Of a stretch of DNA of 64,000 bases, positions 1 to 11,421 are shown in pieces. Positions within the stretch are counted from its first letter, which is position 1; each line of letters opens with the position of its first letter. This DNA comes from Zygnema cylindricum (Eukaryota; Streptophyta; Zygnematophyceae; Zygnematales; Zygnemataceae): NCBI GenBank assembly GCA_037447655.1, contig JBBHKE010002026.1:1-64000 (forward strand), given 5' to 3'. The notes under the pieces are model-generated. The model was not told the DNA's origin. It searched no databases and was given only the letters and a program-made list of their open reading frames with translations. The position numbers and the translations under genes are program-made.

Positions 1-1020
1 TTTGTTGACGTAAGTTGACGTCAAGGGCAATTCACGTCCAAACAAAAAAAAACATTCGTTTACTCATCTCATTCATCATCCATTTTTAGTGTGAATGCAG
101 CAATTATACATGGTACTGTACAAAAGCAAAAGGCCCTTACGCACCAAAGGGCAAAGCACCGGGTCGCCCGCGACTATTATTTACTATGTGTTTGTGTTTT
201 TTTTTTAATAAAAAAAACACAAATAATAAAAATCGCTAGACATATATAAACATTTTTACGGCCGCGCGGCGCGGCGCGTCGTAAAACAAAATGATAATGG
301 GGGGGCGACGTGGATCCATAAAAGTGCACGAAACCGACAGTTCAGGTTCACAGAGCCCGAAAAACGCAAGGTTCAGTATTGTACCGCCCAGTATTTGTAA
401 TTTTGTACTGTACTATATTCCTCGCGCGTCCCGCGCATGGAGTATCGTATGGAAAAGTGCAAAACGTTTCGATTTCTGAGACCGGCGGTTGTGGACTGTC
501 TTGTCAACAGCTCCCCTTGTCTCGTTATTGGAGCGCGAATCTGGTTTTTTTCCCGTCAACCACTACCTCTGTCTCCCCTCCCCTCCCTCCCTCCTTCTCT
601 CTCTCGCTTTCCCCCTCATCAGTTCTAGATATTTTGAATGTTCAATAGAGGAGAGGGAGAGGGAGACGGAGAGTGAGAGGGAGAGGGAGAGGGAGAGGGA
701 GTAGCAAAGCTTAAGGTTTGACTTGCAAAGCTCGGAACAAGGTGAGATACATCGTGAATCGCTTATTCGGGGCTGGTTTGTTTTGCGCGCTTAAGATAAA
801 CTGGCAATAATAATGCTAAATGTTTTTCTTAGCAGTAATTTCGTTAGCGGCTGAAAAATGTCCATGTCGTTAAATTTGGAATTATAGCACTAGAATTAAC
901 CGCATGCCATATATCCCCCAATGCTAATAGCTATTCACTATAACACTGCGGAGACTTTTTTTTATGGTACTGCACTAACTGTTTATGATTTTAGTTTTAC
1001 TTTGAGTTTCGTCGCTAACT
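1..1020. other. Intergenic, no gene recognised
   Basis: AT-rich sequence without a convincing coding region. Short reading frames here overlap simple-sequence DNA and match no protein family that I recognise. A purine/pyrimidine-rich patch lies at about 565-705. The stretch ends where copia reverse transcriptase similarity begins. Confidence 0.5.
565..705. repeat. CT-rich then GA-rich simple sequence
   Basis: A CT-rich run (about 565-620, units such as CCCTCC) is followed by a GAGAGG-rich run (about 648-705). The two runs are roughly complementary and could fold back on each other. Reading frames crossing them translate to low-complexity Ser/Pro or Arg/Glu and are not genes. Confidence 0.8.
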
Positions 1021-2818
1021 TACCAAACCAAAACACAAATGGTCAAACAGTCTCACACAAACGCAATGTAAGGCTTCCGTCAATTTCAGCCTCAAAATTT
1101 CCGGGGGGAAGAAGGACATGTAGTCGACAACATGCAAGTGCAAACCATTATGCATTCAATACAAATTCCGAGGAGCCTCTCACCATTCAGCAAGCGTTCT
1201 CTGCACTGGAAAAAGAACACTGGATAGCAACTGCAAATGACAAAATGAAATCGATTATGGAGGCCCAAACGTGGGAACTCGTGGAACTTCCTCCGGATCG
1301 TAAAGCAATTGGGAGTAAGTGGGTCTTTAAATTAAAGCTTAATCCTGATAATACCATCGACAGATAAAAAGCTAGGCTAGTAGCAAAGGGTTATAATCAA
1401 AAAGAAGGAATTGATTATGAAGAGACATTTTCACCAGTTGTCAGATTTCCAACTGTCTGCATTCTGTTAACACTGGCAGCCATAGAAAATATGGAAATAC
1501 ATCAGATGGATGTTAAGACTGCCTGCTTACACGGGGAACTAGAAGAAGTAATATATACGAAACAACCAGAAATGTACCAAGAAAAGGGAAAAGAAAATCT
1601 GGTGTGCATACTACTGAAATCACTTTATGGGCTCAAGCAGGCCGCGAGGCAATGGAATCTAAAATTAGATGAGTACCTGACTAGTCTCGGTTTCACTAGG
1701 ATAAGCTCTGATCACTCGGTTTATGTTTTTTAAGGAGAGGATAGAACAATTTTTCTTGCAGTATATGTTGATGATTTGTTGATTTTTTCAAAAACGATTG
1801 AGGGGGTAACGGAATCAAAACAGCTCTCAAATCTAGATTTGAGATGAAAGATTTAGGTGAGGCAAATTAAATTCTTGGTATACAAGTAGAAAGAGATAGA
1901 ACTAAAAGGATTATTAAACTTACAGATAAAGAGGCTATAGGGAACATGGTAGAAAAATTTAACAATAAAGATGTGAAGGGAGCAGCCACTTCTATGGAAT
2001 TCAAACATAAATTGAAGGGAGCATAAATAGCCTCAGGAATAATTGTGGGAGAGAGTCTAGAAATAGGGGAGCCGGAATTCATGGAAAAGATTCCTGATCG
2101 ACACATTGTTGGAGTCTAATCTATTTTATGAATTGCACACGTCCGGATATTGCGGCAGCAGTAGGTGCTCTAAGCAGAAGTCTACAGAATCCAAGAAAAT
2201 CAGATTGGGAGGCAGCAAAACGAGTGCTAAGATACTTGGCAGGGACTCGAGAGTTCAAGCTAACTTTAGGTGGAGACGAAGTATAACTTCAAACGCGGAG
2301 TGATGCCAGCTACGGTGAAATGCCGAGCAGACGATCGACAATAGGATATGTTTTACAAGTAGGAAACGGAACGTGCTGGTGGAGCAGCAAGCTTCAGAAG
2401 ATCACTGCCCAATCAACGATGGAGGCAGAATACATGGCTGCATGCTCAGCCATCAAGGATTTGTTATGGGTTAAATCTCTGCTCCAAGAGCTTGGCTTGA
2501 TGCAAATTAATGTGCAAACTTTGTGGTGTGACAATCAAGCTGCCATCGCCATTGCATCTAATCCCGCACATCATTTCAAAAGCACGCATATGGATATCAG
2601 ACTTCATTTTGTTCGAGAAAAGGTCTTTGCCAAAATTGTGAAACTTTGTTTTTTACCGGATGAGAAAAGACTTCATTTTGTTCGAGAAAAGGTCTTTGCC
2701 AAAATTGTGAAACTTTGTTGTTTACCGGATGAGAAAATGGTGGCTGACATGTTGACAAAGGCCTTACCTGCTCCCAAATTACAGTTTTGCAGAGATGCTT
2801 GTGGGTTAAGTGGTTAAA
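1021..2818 (+). pseudogene. Ty1/copia pol remnant: reverse transcriptase and RNase H, disrupted
   Basis: Translated pieces in several frames match the copia RT: a WVFKLKLNPDNT block, then [26 protein letters not shown] and the YVDD active-site box near 1770. RNase H follows (GYVLQVGNGTCWWSSKLQK, QSTMEAEYMA, CDNQAAIAIA) and then the usual C-terminal MVADMLTKALP. Gag, protease and integrase are missing, so the 5' half is gone. Stops and frameshifts (for example at 1365, 1732 and around 1870-2110) rule out a single functional protein. The RNase H part contains an in-frame tandem duplication, listed separately. Family assignment is secure from these motifs. Confidence 0.93.
2600..2737 (+). repeat. 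69-bp in-frame tandem duplication inside copia RNase H
   Basis: The segment starting at about 2601 repeats from 2670 with a 69-bp period and only a few mismatches. It doubles a 23-residue block beginning LHFVREKV. Because 69 is a multiple of three, the reading frame continues through both copies. It looks like a replication-slippage or template-switch duplication. Confidence 0.9.
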
Positions 2819-2830
2819 AGAGTCTAAAGC

Positions 2831-2840
2831 TTTAGGGGAG
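2831..2840 (+). other. Copia polypurine tract
   Basis: TTTAGGGGAG lies directly before a TGTTGG LTR start and just downstream of the pol stop. This is the position and composition of the plus-strand primer of a copia element. Confidence 0.7.
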
Positions 2841-3467
2841 TGTTGGTTTATAAAAGCTTTAGTCCTCTCTATATTCTGTGAGAGGAAAATACAGGACTTA
2901 GAAACATTTTCAGAACCTGTTTCAAAGTGTGTGTCAATATTAGTGTGAATTGACAATCTGGACTGTACGGAACTAAGAAGATCACATCGGACGGTTCTTA
3001 AGTAAAAGAAAGATTACAAAATGGCGCGCAATACTTAATTATGACACATCGTTCGATAAGACAAGATCGGACCGACAAAGACCGACCAGAATCTGGAAGT
3101 GGACCACAGTGACACCGCGACAAGTTTCGTCACATATAATGTTTTAATGTATAAATTTCTATAAATTCTAGGACTTAGTTACTTTCATGTATTCCTTTTA
3201 TGAGGTTTCAAGGAACACATATGTGCAATTTAAGAGATATTCTTTGGGGTGTATCTCTTGGGTTAATTGGGCGTTTTGCTTGAAACTTTGTGAGTTGTCA
3301 GCACACGCGGTAAACTGTACTTTCATACAGTTTGGGACAATTTGGTCATATTGACTGCTTTGAACAGTGGATCAAAGCTAGTATCTTGAGTGATTCTTAT
3401 CTTTGGTTTTGTGATGGCTACTACTTCAGCAACTGCTGGTGCTGCACCGGCTATCATAGAACAACAA
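2841..3467 (+). mobile_element. Copia LTR, primer-site-like sequence and first codons of a copia gag
   Basis: An LTR begins TGTTGGTTTATAAAAGC at 2841, right after the polypurine tract. Its 3' end is not certain, probably near 3360. TGGATCAAAGCT at 3368 resembles a degraded initiator-tRNA-Met primer site. An ATG at 3414 opens a frame beginning MATTSATAGAAPAIIEQQ, like copia gag N termini. The frame is cut at about 3468, where a chromovirus LTR fragment starts. An LTR followed by leader and gag start implies the LTR was shared with, or belonged to, a second tandem copia copy. Confidence 0.6.
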
Positions 3468-3717
3468 GTCCTACTCTTATGTACACATGTACCTTCTTGG
3501 TCAATCGCTACTTATCCAAACTATATTTTAGAACAGCACAAATAAATCTACAATATGTTGCGTTGCTATACTGCTACGCTGCGCTACTCTGGTGCTATAC
3601 CAGATTGCTATGCTACAATGTTGCGCTAGTCAAGCATCGCAGTTGCGCTGCTCTGCCGTCGCAAATGTAGCAGCCTCCCTACTCAACTCCAAAGTACTCA
3701 ATTCTGTAACCCTGTTT
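3468..3717 (-). repeat. Truncated 3' LTR of chromovirus 1
   Basis: About 250 bp resemble 11648-11895, sharing a tract built of TGCTACGCTGCGCTGCTCTGG-like words and the CTGTAACCCTGTT end. The outer (left) part of the LTR is missing: homology stops at 3468, where copia gag sequence abuts. The direct-repeat pair of LTRs delimits element 1. Confidence 0.8.
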
Positions 3718-5470
3718 TAATGCCTCCCACTAAGGTTTGAACGTCCCGTTGAATACTACTTACTTAGGGAAACAAGAGTTGACGGAGTATCTCGTAAGTT
3801 TCCTGTCGGTACGCCTCGAATTCTGCATGCAGAGTGTCTAATTGGTTCTAGAGTTCCTCACATCTCGCCTCCAAAAGCGCGATGCGGTGATATGCTGCTG
3901 GTTGACGTCGTCGCGCAAATTGCCACCGTAGCTGTTCATCTCTCTCCTCAGGTACGATTTCTGGCGCATCAAATTGTGGCGGAGGGGTTCCGGGTGTAGG
4001 CTCATCAGGTTATGTACTCTAGGGAGCCATGGGTTCTGCAGCAGGGTGTGTCTCTTATTCGTCCACGGGTTCCCATCTAGGCACTTTCCGTAACTTGAAG
4101 GAGATGTGATTCCTGGCTGCTCAGGCTGGCTGCAGTGCGTTCTTTCAGGTTTGCTTGAGTGCTCGCACCTCTGGTGTAACCTCAGCCTGAGCGATAATAT
4201 CGTGAAGACGTACATCCCATGTATGATATTGGAGAAGTAATCCGGGGACGTCAACGCGGTATCGGTAGTGGTCCTCGACCACTTCTACAAACGACAGAGT
4301 GTGAGGATTCAGTTGCACGTAACCCTTATGGTTGTTCCCTAAATCCTTCGTCCTCATAAAATTCCAAGCGGGGTGTGAAGGCACGTTAGCAAGGATGTTG
4401 ATTGGTTTTTCGGGCCTTCTTGTGCGCCACTCCGCTGGCCAATCTGCAGGATTCCAATAAAACGTTTCACAAAACTAAAGGTGAGATCAGGGTTCTGAGA
4501 GTTAGTGGGAAGTGAGAACAGATAGTCTAGAATTCCTTCCTCCCTTTCGCTTTCTTCCTCCCTTTCCCCTTTTTTGCGCCGAAAGACAAACATGTCATCC
4601 TCGCTAGGGTATTGCTTCTCAACCCTCTTTTCAGAGCTTTCAGAAGATTGTTTGTCGCTCGTGCTCTCTTTATTCCTGTCCGTCGTCACTTCCAGATCAC
4701 AGTCGCGTTTCTCCAATGTTGTGGGCGTCGGTTCTCGCTCTCGTTCCTCGGCATCTGAGAGCTCATGGTCCTCTTCATCTTCGCGATCGCCCTCCTTTGT
4801 TGGATTATACTCGGGGTCCTGCGAATTATTTGACCCCTCCCCTTCTCTGCTTTAACCTGTCCATTTCTCACTGACAGCAGCCTCAACCTGTTTTGTCTCC
4901 TCAACCGTTGCCCTCCTCCGATCAGCCTCTCCCATGGCTTCGGCTGCCACCAACAACCTATCATCACGTCCTATTTGGACTAATCTCCTTCTCTTCGGTG
5001 GTGGAGAAGATGACGATGCCATGGAGACGATAGTGATGGAGAGTTCAGGTAACTCAACGAGTGCGGGTAAGCTATTCTTGCTGATCGAAATGCTCTCGAG
5101 GCTGCTCCTACTAAGGTTGTCACGCGAGTTGATGACGTCTGTATGAGATAGGGTTCTGGGGTTTATCATTGGGACCCTCTTTGTGTCGCAGTGTACGAGA
5201 GTACTACAGTGTTCAATACTTCGCTGATACTGATACTGCGACGATATCAAAGGTTTGACTTCACCAATGTTGCGGTTTATGACTTCGCTAATGCGATTAA
5301 CAAGGTCGCTGTTGCGATTCTCTATCAGCGCAGCCGTGACGCTGTGATTCTCTGACAACGCAGCGAGCACGCTGTGATCCCCAGGCTGCGCTGCGGCAAT
5401 GTTAAGATCCTCCATTGGCGCTGTTGCGTTTCTTCGTCGAGTCCCCAAGATGATTGCGACGGCTACCACC
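3718..5470 (-). pseudogene. Degenerate extra ORF between chromodomain and 3' LTR of chromovirus 1
   Basis: Minus-strand reading frames (5469-4852, 4716-4354, 4384-4145) continue downstream of the chromodomain. The first starts VAVAIILGTRRRNATAP and is rich in Ser, Glu and Arg. A later piece reads HTLSFVEVVEDHYRYRVDV, and the end has a coiled-coil-like stretch near 3780-3900. I recognise no domain. The AIILGT start also follows the chromodomain of chromovirus 2 (63500-63560), so the segment belongs to the family rather than to a chance insertion. The function is unknown. It could be an extended pol tail or a captured 3' ORF. Confidence 0.5.
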
Positions 5471-5528
5471 CTACGATTTGACTCCCTTATACGCCTGGTG
5501 CGTCTGCCTCTCGGTTAGGCTAAGTGTC

Positions 5529-8160
5529 CGCACTCTACCTGAACCTACGCAACAATTCCAGAGTATGGATATCGCGTTCGTCAACCCCAGAATCGTCTTC
5601 CGCGCCATATCCTTTCCAGCGCACCAGATACTGAGTAATCGGGGAATGTCCTTGGTGTTGTTGGCGAGATTGTAGAATTTCCTCCACCTCGTACTCATCA
5701 GGAGTACCCTAAACTGGGGGCAAGGGTGTATGTCGGAGGCGATTAGGAAAAACTAAATCTGGGTCACGAAACGGTTTGAGGAGCGAAACGTGGAAAACAT
5801 TGTCGATATTCCAGCTTTCAGGAATGTCAAGTTTGTAGGCAGCGTCGTTCACCTTTGATATGATAGTAAATAGTCGAGTAAACCTCGGCGCCAATTTACG
5901 GGAAAGGACAATTGGTAGAGATAGGTTTGTCATCTGTATGCGAACTCTGTCACCGACTTTAAAGACAACGTCATTTCGATGTGCGTCAGTTTGCACCTTT
6001 TGACGATCCTTCGCTTGTTGGAGGGCCTTTGTCGAGCGTGCCTGGTAACCGGGAGGTCCAGGTTATATGTCCAAGGAGGTGTGCATGAGAAACCTGCAAT
6101 CCACCCCAAATGCTGATGCTCCCTTGGATCCGTGGTAATGCCCATCTCTGTTCATTACCCCCCCCTAGGGATATGCATAGATAGTAAGGAGGAATGGAGT
6201 GGAAAAGAAAGGTGCCCTGTACCCCCCCCCAAAATTCCAACTCCGCTGGAAGCCCACTAAATGCCACACTCCCAGCTACTCTCCAAAGAATAGGAAGAAA
6301 ATGAGAGTCGTCCGATCCTTTCCGCAAAAACTCCGGACAAACCCAAAGATGACCACAAGAGTGTGCAAATAACTCCCACGCAGAAATATAGAAATAACAA
6401 ATATCGGCTTTTTAGATTAAACAATATCACCTTGCCCCAGAGAATGGAATTAAAGATAGAAATGAATGATAATGGTGAAGCGAATTCACATACCCCGGAG
6501 TGCAACGATGACCAAACTCAGCAGAAGAAAACCTCTCCCAATGGCCCCGAAGACCGGTATGAGTCTCCCTCACCCCTCCCGGTTCCACCGCAAGGATCCG
6601 ACAAAACTCTTCTTAGTTTCAAACAGCGAAAGTCCAAACCGCCCCAAAGAGGAGATAGTGCCAACTACCCACCCGTGCTACGGTCTCCACAAAAGACAAT
6701 CCAAAACAAAGATGGCAATAGAGTCAACGACACAATGCAACCGTTCTCCAACAGAAAGATTGATTTAATTCTCTGGGGGTTTTCTCAGGAGACAGTACTG
6801 AAAAAGCAACCTGTCTCCTTCGGCCCCAAGTGCCTTATACAACCAGAGTTTGTCCTACTGCAAGTTCCAAAGTCAAAGCAATGTGACAGGCCAATCAGCG
6901 GCCAACAATTGTTATCGTACTGACATAAGACAAAACCGACTGTACTACACTCAGGGCTAAAAATTAGACGACTGGTCCCGGCTGAATTAGCGGCCGAGGG
7001 TCCTCCTCTAACACACAAAATGAAACAAAGTTCTGACTCGACGTGAAACCGCCTAACTTTGTCCCAACGTCATAAATACTTTGCCAGGTGATTGGGCCTG
7101 AACTAACATCATACTGACAGCTAACAGTAAGATCTACGGGATAATCCCAAATGTTTCGTGTCGTTCTCTAAGGTATCCCTCTACTAGAGCTACATAGAAC
7201 ACACACTATAATGTATCAGACGCTTTGCACCGGACTAACTCCTCAGTTCGACCTCCGTTTAAGGTGAACTAAATTGCGTGGTGTTTCAGGATGAAAATAG
7301 AAAGATATGATCCGGCTGATTGCCCTTTTCCTTCTCCGTACACTAGAGTCCTTACAAAGTGGAATGAAGCCCCGGAACTCCTGGGAGTGCAAATGTGCCG
7401 AAGATGCACACGCGCTTGACACCTTTGCCGCTTTATCGAGGTTTTCGTGAAAGGTTCGTATAAAGTACGATGCGGCGGGAGTGTAACAGCTGGTGGTCGA
7501 CATATTATGAGGATGCATGGGTTGTCTGCCGTTTAAAGCAAAGGGCGTAGCGTTCGTTGACGAATGAATCGCACTGTTGTACGCCACCTCAAGCGGCGTC
7601 AAATGGTCAACCCAATCAGTTTGTTGTGCTGCCATATAAGCTCGTAGGGCATCCTCCAATGTCCTATTTATTCGTTTGGTTTGACCATCTGTTTAAAGAT
7701 GATACGCTGTGGACATAGCCAACAGCGTCCCGCATAACTCAAACAGACTTTTCCAGAAGTGGTTGACAAATTTCCTGTCACGATTGCTGACGATCTTTTT
7801 CGGAAGTCCATGGTGTCGGAATATCTCTCTGAGAATAGTTCTGCCACATTTTAAGCCGTTGCTGTCGATTTTGTAGGCAAGAAATGTGCCATTTTCGTAA
7901 GGTATTCCACTACGACAAATATAGAGTCGTACACCTCCGGAGTCAACGGAAGAGCAACGATAAAGTCCATCGATATTGCTTCCCACGGAGCGGATGGGGT
8001 CGGCAGTGGTTGTAGTTGCCCTTGAGTACCCTGGTCCGATTTGTTCCTGTTATAGGATTTGCAAGTACGGACATATTTTGCAACGTCCCTTTGTCATTTT
8101 TGGCCAGTAGTACGCCTCGGCAATTCGTGCGATAGTTTTGTCTCTTTCGAAGTGTCAACT
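5529..8160 (-). pseudogene. Chromovirus 1 integrase and chromodomain, split by an insertion
   Basis: On the minus strand, integrase-core fragments (7986-7422: REIFRHHGLPKKIV, NRDRKF, MSTAYH, TDGQTKR, then WVDHLTPLEVAYNS) are followed, after the 6030-7421 insertion, by KALQQAKDRQKV, the GDRVRIQMTNL tail and FHVSLLKPF. A chromodomain (5700-5529) has YEVEEIL and YLVRWKGYG. Integrase copies retroelement DNA into the genome, and the chromodomain normally steers it to marked chromatin. The position of the usual catalytic Glu (TDGQTER in relatives) is Lys here. The Trp usually following EDDS in the chromodomain is Gly. Frameshifts are present. Confidence 0.9.
6030..7421 (-). mobile_element. 1.39-kb internally deleted relative of the methyltransferase element, inserted in integrase
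   Basis: Read on the minus strand it begins TGTCAAGCGCGTG at 7421 and ends GGCACGCTCGACA at 6030. The first 629 bp (7421-6793) are collinear with the left segment of the 27.5-kb element and break at the same CAGTACTG. It continues with sequence like 28119-28640, then a run of nine G (6230-6222 as C on the plus strand) and a right-end segment like 38553-38823. It has no coding capacity. The integrase reading resumes exactly across it, with CCTT (or CCTTT) duplicated on both sides (6026-6029 and 7422-7425). It is a clean insertion that defines both termini of the family. Confidence 0.85.
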
Positions 8161-10114
8161 GATGGGTTCATCATGATTTAGTTGCAGTATCATATGTCTT
8201 AACCTTGGATTTGTCAGAATGTACAACCAGGTTGTACGACTCGGCTTGTACCGCCACATACCGTCAGCAGTTTGAACCAAAATTTTCTTATTGACTAGCT
8301 CTGCGATTGTATGGTTGCTATCGTACCTGGCTTTAATTCTATCTAACCATTGCTCGTCCACTTGCACCGTACTCATCACTGCGTTGACTTTTTGGTCGAT
8401 GATTTTGTCTGTCACATTAGCACTCGTAATCGCAGTCTCATCTTTGCGATATTGTGGTGGTTGCAAAACTTGCTCCACTGTGGGCGCAGCAACACTCGGT
8501 TTTTTTGAAAGAGCATCCGCCGGATTTGTCGTGCCCGGCTTGTATTTTATGAATAACTCCGGTCGAAAGGTCTGTAGAAAAGTCATCTATCTATCTTGTT
8601 TCTTGGATAGCCTGGGCTGCGTTTGTAGGTACTGTAATGCAGGGTGGTATGTGATTACAGTGATCCGCTTTCTTTGGACGTAACACTTGAAACCTCCAAC
8701 GCAATAATGATCGCTATTGTTTCCTTCTCATGCGTGGCCCAATTAAGTTTTGCCGCCTTTAATTTTTGACTGTCGTACGCGATGGGTTGTAGGCCCCTCC
8801 ATGATCTTGCATAAGAATCGCTCCAATAGCGGTATCGTTGGCGTTGGTAATTATCGTCCAAGGTAACTCGGGGTCGAGGACAGCTAACACAGGGGCGGTA
8901 ACTAACCGCTTCTTTAGCGTGTTGAAAGCTGCTTCCTGCGCCGCTCTCCACTCCTAGGGCACGTCATTCTTAAGGAGATCTGTGATGGGTGCAGCAATTT
9001 TTGCAAAGCCTCCCTCAAATCGTTGATAGTAGGAGCATAAACCCAGAAAACTCCTCAACTCCGTGACGTCTTTAGGCTGCGGCCACTCCTTGTTGCCCTA
9101 GTTTTGTTGGGGTGCACTGCGATTCCATCCCGAGTCACCAGATGACCCAAAAACTCGATTTTATCTTTCAAAAACTCACATTTACTCTTCTTTGCGTACA
9201 ACTTGTTTTCCCTAAGGACCTGTAAGACAGTTCGCAGGTGCTTGACGTGGTCCTCTAACGTCTTACTCTACACCAAGATGTCGTCTAGAAAGACTATTAC
9301 GTAAGCGTCCAAATATTGCCTGAAAATAGAGTTCATCAAGTGCATAAAAGTAGCCGGGGCGTTAGTCAATCCAAATGGCATAACCAAAAATCTGAAATGA
9401 CCGTACCGCGTCCTGAATGCGGTATTTTCCACATCTTCCTCCGCAATTCTAATTTGGGTGTAACCACTCCGTAAGTCTATCTTAGAAAAATATTTAGCAC
9501 CTCTTAATCTGTCCAACAATTCGTCTGTCCTTGGTAGGGGGTACGCGGTTTTGACCGTCAATTTATTTAACGCTCGGTAGTCCACACATACGTAAGCCTC
9601 CATCTTTCTTGTTCACGAAGAGGACGGGGGCTCTATACAGCGACTTGCTCGGCTCGATTGCTCCGACCTTGACTAACTCCAAAAGTTGTTTTTTGAGTTC
9701 GTCCAGTTCGGTGCAACTCATCTTATACATCCGATTTGTCGAGGGCACAGCTCCGCGAACAAGATTGATCTTGTGGCCCACGTCGCGTTTCGGAGGTAAA
9801 CCTTCTGGGAGCTTTGGGGGGAAGACATCAGCGTACTCCTCGAGAAGCTTTGGCAAGACTTTCGGGGCCTCAACGGAAGTCTTTACTAGGTCGTCACCTC
9901 TTTTGGAGTCGAAGTCGGGGTCTTTCTTTATCCATTCCTCTGGAATCCCCTCCTTTACTTCCTCCACTGGTCGTACGACCGCCATTTTCACTGTCCCCCC
10001 TTTCTTGAGTGCCCTCTTAAGCTGTAAGGCTGAAAGCAGGCGTCCCTCCTCCAACTCCTTACCAGCCGCTCCCGCATTTACCTCAAACTCTTTTACGCCT
10101 TTCCGCACCCTCAT
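8155..10114 (-). pseudogene. Chromovirus 1 reverse transcriptase and RNase H, disrupted
   Basis: The minus-strand frame 9603-9268 shows the RT core: [34 protein letters not shown] and the FLDD active-site box. The upstream frame 10114-9563 holds the protease-RT linker (PPKLPEGLPPKRDV, VGAIEPSKSLYRAPVLF). Downstream, 8951-8655 and 8586-8155 contain RNase H pieces (TIITNAND, QPIAYDSQKLK, LNWATHEKETIAI) and the connection to integrase (KYKPGTTNPADALSKK). Several frame changes separate these pieces, so no intact polyprotein is possible. Confidence 0.92.
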
Positions 10115-10126
10115 GCAGTAGCTCCT

Positions 10127-11356
10127 TTAATCGATCGTCAGGTTCCACTTTCGTAGCCATGGTTTCCCTAAGATTACCTCATGATCCCGAAGAGGTAAGA
10201 TGTAAAAAGTTTCGTACCACTGAAACTTTCCCATCTCGACACGTAACCGTGAGGTACGATGGTTGATCGAGAGAGAACTCCCATCCGCAAATTGAACCGA
10301 TTGGTGATCTAGAACACCTATGAGAGGAAGCTTCAACTTCTATGTCGTCTTCTCGTTGATGAAGTTCCCTGGCGCACCAGAGTCCACCATGAAGTTGACT
10401 TCGCTATCCCCGATTTTACCTTGAAAGGTCAAAGGATCGCCACCATCACCAGCCAAACTCATGACATTAAGCTTGCCCTTTTTAAGAAATTTCCGTTTTG
10501 GAAATTCTCTGGCCATATGGTCCGGAGAACCTCACTGGAAGCATAATCCGTTTTGCCTCGTCCGTTGGAGCTCATCGGGGGACAGGTCGTTGGTCTTAGC
10601 TTTTGCGGTCTTTTTTTTCCTCTTAATTGCGTTGACCACGTCCTTCTCATCCTTAATCGCTCCGAGCTCCATGGAAGTCGGACCATCATCCCTCCGACCT
10701 CCTCCGCTACTACTCGTTCCAAAATCGTAGGACCTACGGAGAGGGAAGTCTACCGAATTAGTCGGATCCACAAATTGGATAATTGTCTTGAGACTGGGAA
10801 CGGTCGTTTCTCGCGCGAGCCATTGTTCCACATCCCTACGAATAGACGCCTTGAGTCCCTTAACATATCGATCTACCGCTTCATCTTCCGTCATCGTCAA
10901 GAACCGCTACGTGTACTCCAAAACAGAAGTTCGTTGTTTCATCACCGAAATCTTATCCCTCGCAACCTTAACTGGGTTCACGGGTTGCCAGGAATCACGA
11001 AAAGAATTGACGAACAAGGTCCAAACAACGGGTACCTCGTCACTTTCCACCATTGCTTCCCACCATGCTCCTATGGCTCTTTTAAGTTACCCTCCTGCGT
11101 AATAAACCTTTTCACGCTCAGATAGGCCGGGGAAATTCTCCAGGTAATTCGCTACTGAAAACAACCACGCGTCGAGATTTTTGTGCCAAGCTGGGTCAAA
11201 CTCATCGGGAAGTCTTAGCTTAGGCCTCCTCACGTCTTTTTCCGCGCTTCCATGAGTTCTATCACCAAAACGAGACTCGAAGGTTGCAACGGTGTCACTC
11301 AGGTGAGCGTTCTGTAATCTGATGTTTTCCAACTCTCGAAGAACTCGCTCCAACAT
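10127..11356 (-). pseudogene. Chromovirus 1 gag and protease, disrupted
   Basis: The frame from 11356 gives LRELENIRLQNAHLSDTV and RRPKLRLPDEFDPAWHKNLD, the gag start shared with chromovirus 2. It continues at 10900-10532 (TEDEAVDRYVKGLK, MELGAI) to the zinc knuckle. There the second Cys codon of CFQC is TGA (about 10535). An aspartic-protease motif FMVDSGAPGN is read near 10400-10365, and a KPWLRKWN tail near 10150. The TGA and frame changes make it non-functional. Confidence 0.9.
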
Positions 11357-11408
11357 ATCAGCTGTGGATACGTCGTGGCCTTCGATGCTGTCGAGTCACG
11401 AGGAGATT

Positions 11409-11420
11409 GCTCTGATACCA
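11409..11420 (-). other. Primer binding site for initiator tRNA-Met
   Basis: The minus strand reads TGGTATCAGAGC, the standard plant retroelement primer site complementary to the 3' end of initiator tRNA-Met. It lies one base inside the CA end of the LTR at 11422. This fixes the orientation of the element and the inner end of its 5' LTR. Confidence 0.93.
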
Positions 11421-11421
11421 A

